From a virus, in the IMG/VR virus record IMGVR_UViG_3300021351_000001, positions 1 through 47,288 of that record: a DNA stretch of 47,288 nucleotides; one strand, given 5' to 3'. Of this stretch, positions 47,162-47,288 are shown in pieces. Under the pieces are notes generated by a model that saw only the letters and a list, made by a program, of their open reading frames with translations, did not search any database and was not told where the DNA came from. The number at the start of each line of letters is the position of its first letter. Position 1 is the first letter of the stretch. Both the position numbers and the translations under genes were made by a program.

Positions 47162-47288
47162 GTGACAGACAAACGTTACATAGTGGTCATGGTGCGGAAT
47201 ATGTATCAACCGGATCTAAACGCAGATGGAGCTCCTAGGGTAGCAGATATAGCCGATAGTGTTGAGGAGTGCATGCGCAGGATTGATG
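47162..47288 (+). CDS. Small cysteine-rich protein, start of gene (continues at 1)
   Basis: GTG 47162 with GGAGG at 47151-47155 begins the chain VTDKRYIVVMVRNMYQP, which runs on in frame at position 1 of the window and ends at 383. The first 42 codons lie here. See the entry at 1-383 for the rest. Confidence 0.75.
   Translation, partial: MTDKRYIVVMVRNMYQPDLNADGAPRVADIADSVEECMRRID
47166..47288. repeat. Terminal direct repeat, right copy
   Basis: Identical to 1-123. The unique genome length is therefore 47,165 bases if the molecule is circular. Confidence 0.95.

Overview
The window is one complete genome of about 47.2 kb from a temperate, tailed double-stranded DNA phage that looks like a podovirus. 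The first 123 bases recur exactly as the last 123 bases, and a gene that starts with GTG at 47162 reads through that overlap into position 1, so the sequence closes into a circle. The head module has a large terminase, a portal, a scaffold and an HK97-fold capsid protein that resembles the N4-gp56 group. No tape-measure, sheath or baseplate gene was seen, and there are several large alanine- and glutamine-rich or polyvalent virion proteins, which fits a short-tailed phage with ejected internal proteins. A tyrosine integrase and a divergent promoter region with a ribbon-helix-helix repressor candidate point to lysogeny. The host is unknown. Cleavable signal peptides with AxA-type ends suggest a Gram-negative host that uses AGGAGG ribosome binding sites.

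Layout. (1) 45,970 through the junction to 4,443, plus strand: a run of small genes, many cysteine-rich or acidic, behind recurring ribosome-binding leaders; it ends in a Rho-independent terminator at 4,457-4,490. (2) 14,275 down to 4,509, minus strand: the early operon. In order of transcription it holds an RHH protein, a membrane microprotein, a zinc-binding coiled-coil protein, RusA, RecT, a RecB-like nuclease, small proteins, an HNH endonuclease, a lambda-O-like initiator, a DnaB-like helicase, a DUF6745-like repeat protein and a Gp37/Gp68 family protein. (3) 14,276-15,767: divergent switch and, on the plus strand, a 98-aa protein and the integrase. (4) 45,969 down to 15,776, minus strand: the late region. 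It runs from small and large terminase with accessory genes (including a Tad1-like anti-defence protein) through portal, scaffold, capsid, head-tail connector, tail and fibre proteins, a holin/peptidase pair and the large internal virion proteins.

Working together. RecT, the RecB-like nuclease and RusA form a recombination module. The initiator and helicase form a replication module, and the initiator gene carries two arrays of 11-bp direct repeats that look like an origin, as in lambda O. The small terminase gene carries two copies of a palindromic 17-bp motif that could be a packaging site.

The most unusual features are: the 11-bp iteron arrays; four genes of the virion operon that begin with secretion signals; two unrelated proteins built from 12-bp/tetrapeptide repeats; a 14-bp-stem RNA hairpin before the HNH gene; a pair of small paralogues with a twin-arginine-like N terminus; and a repressor gene that appears to be leaderless. 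No tRNA, rRNA, CRISPR array, insertion sequence or diversity-generating retroelement was recognised.
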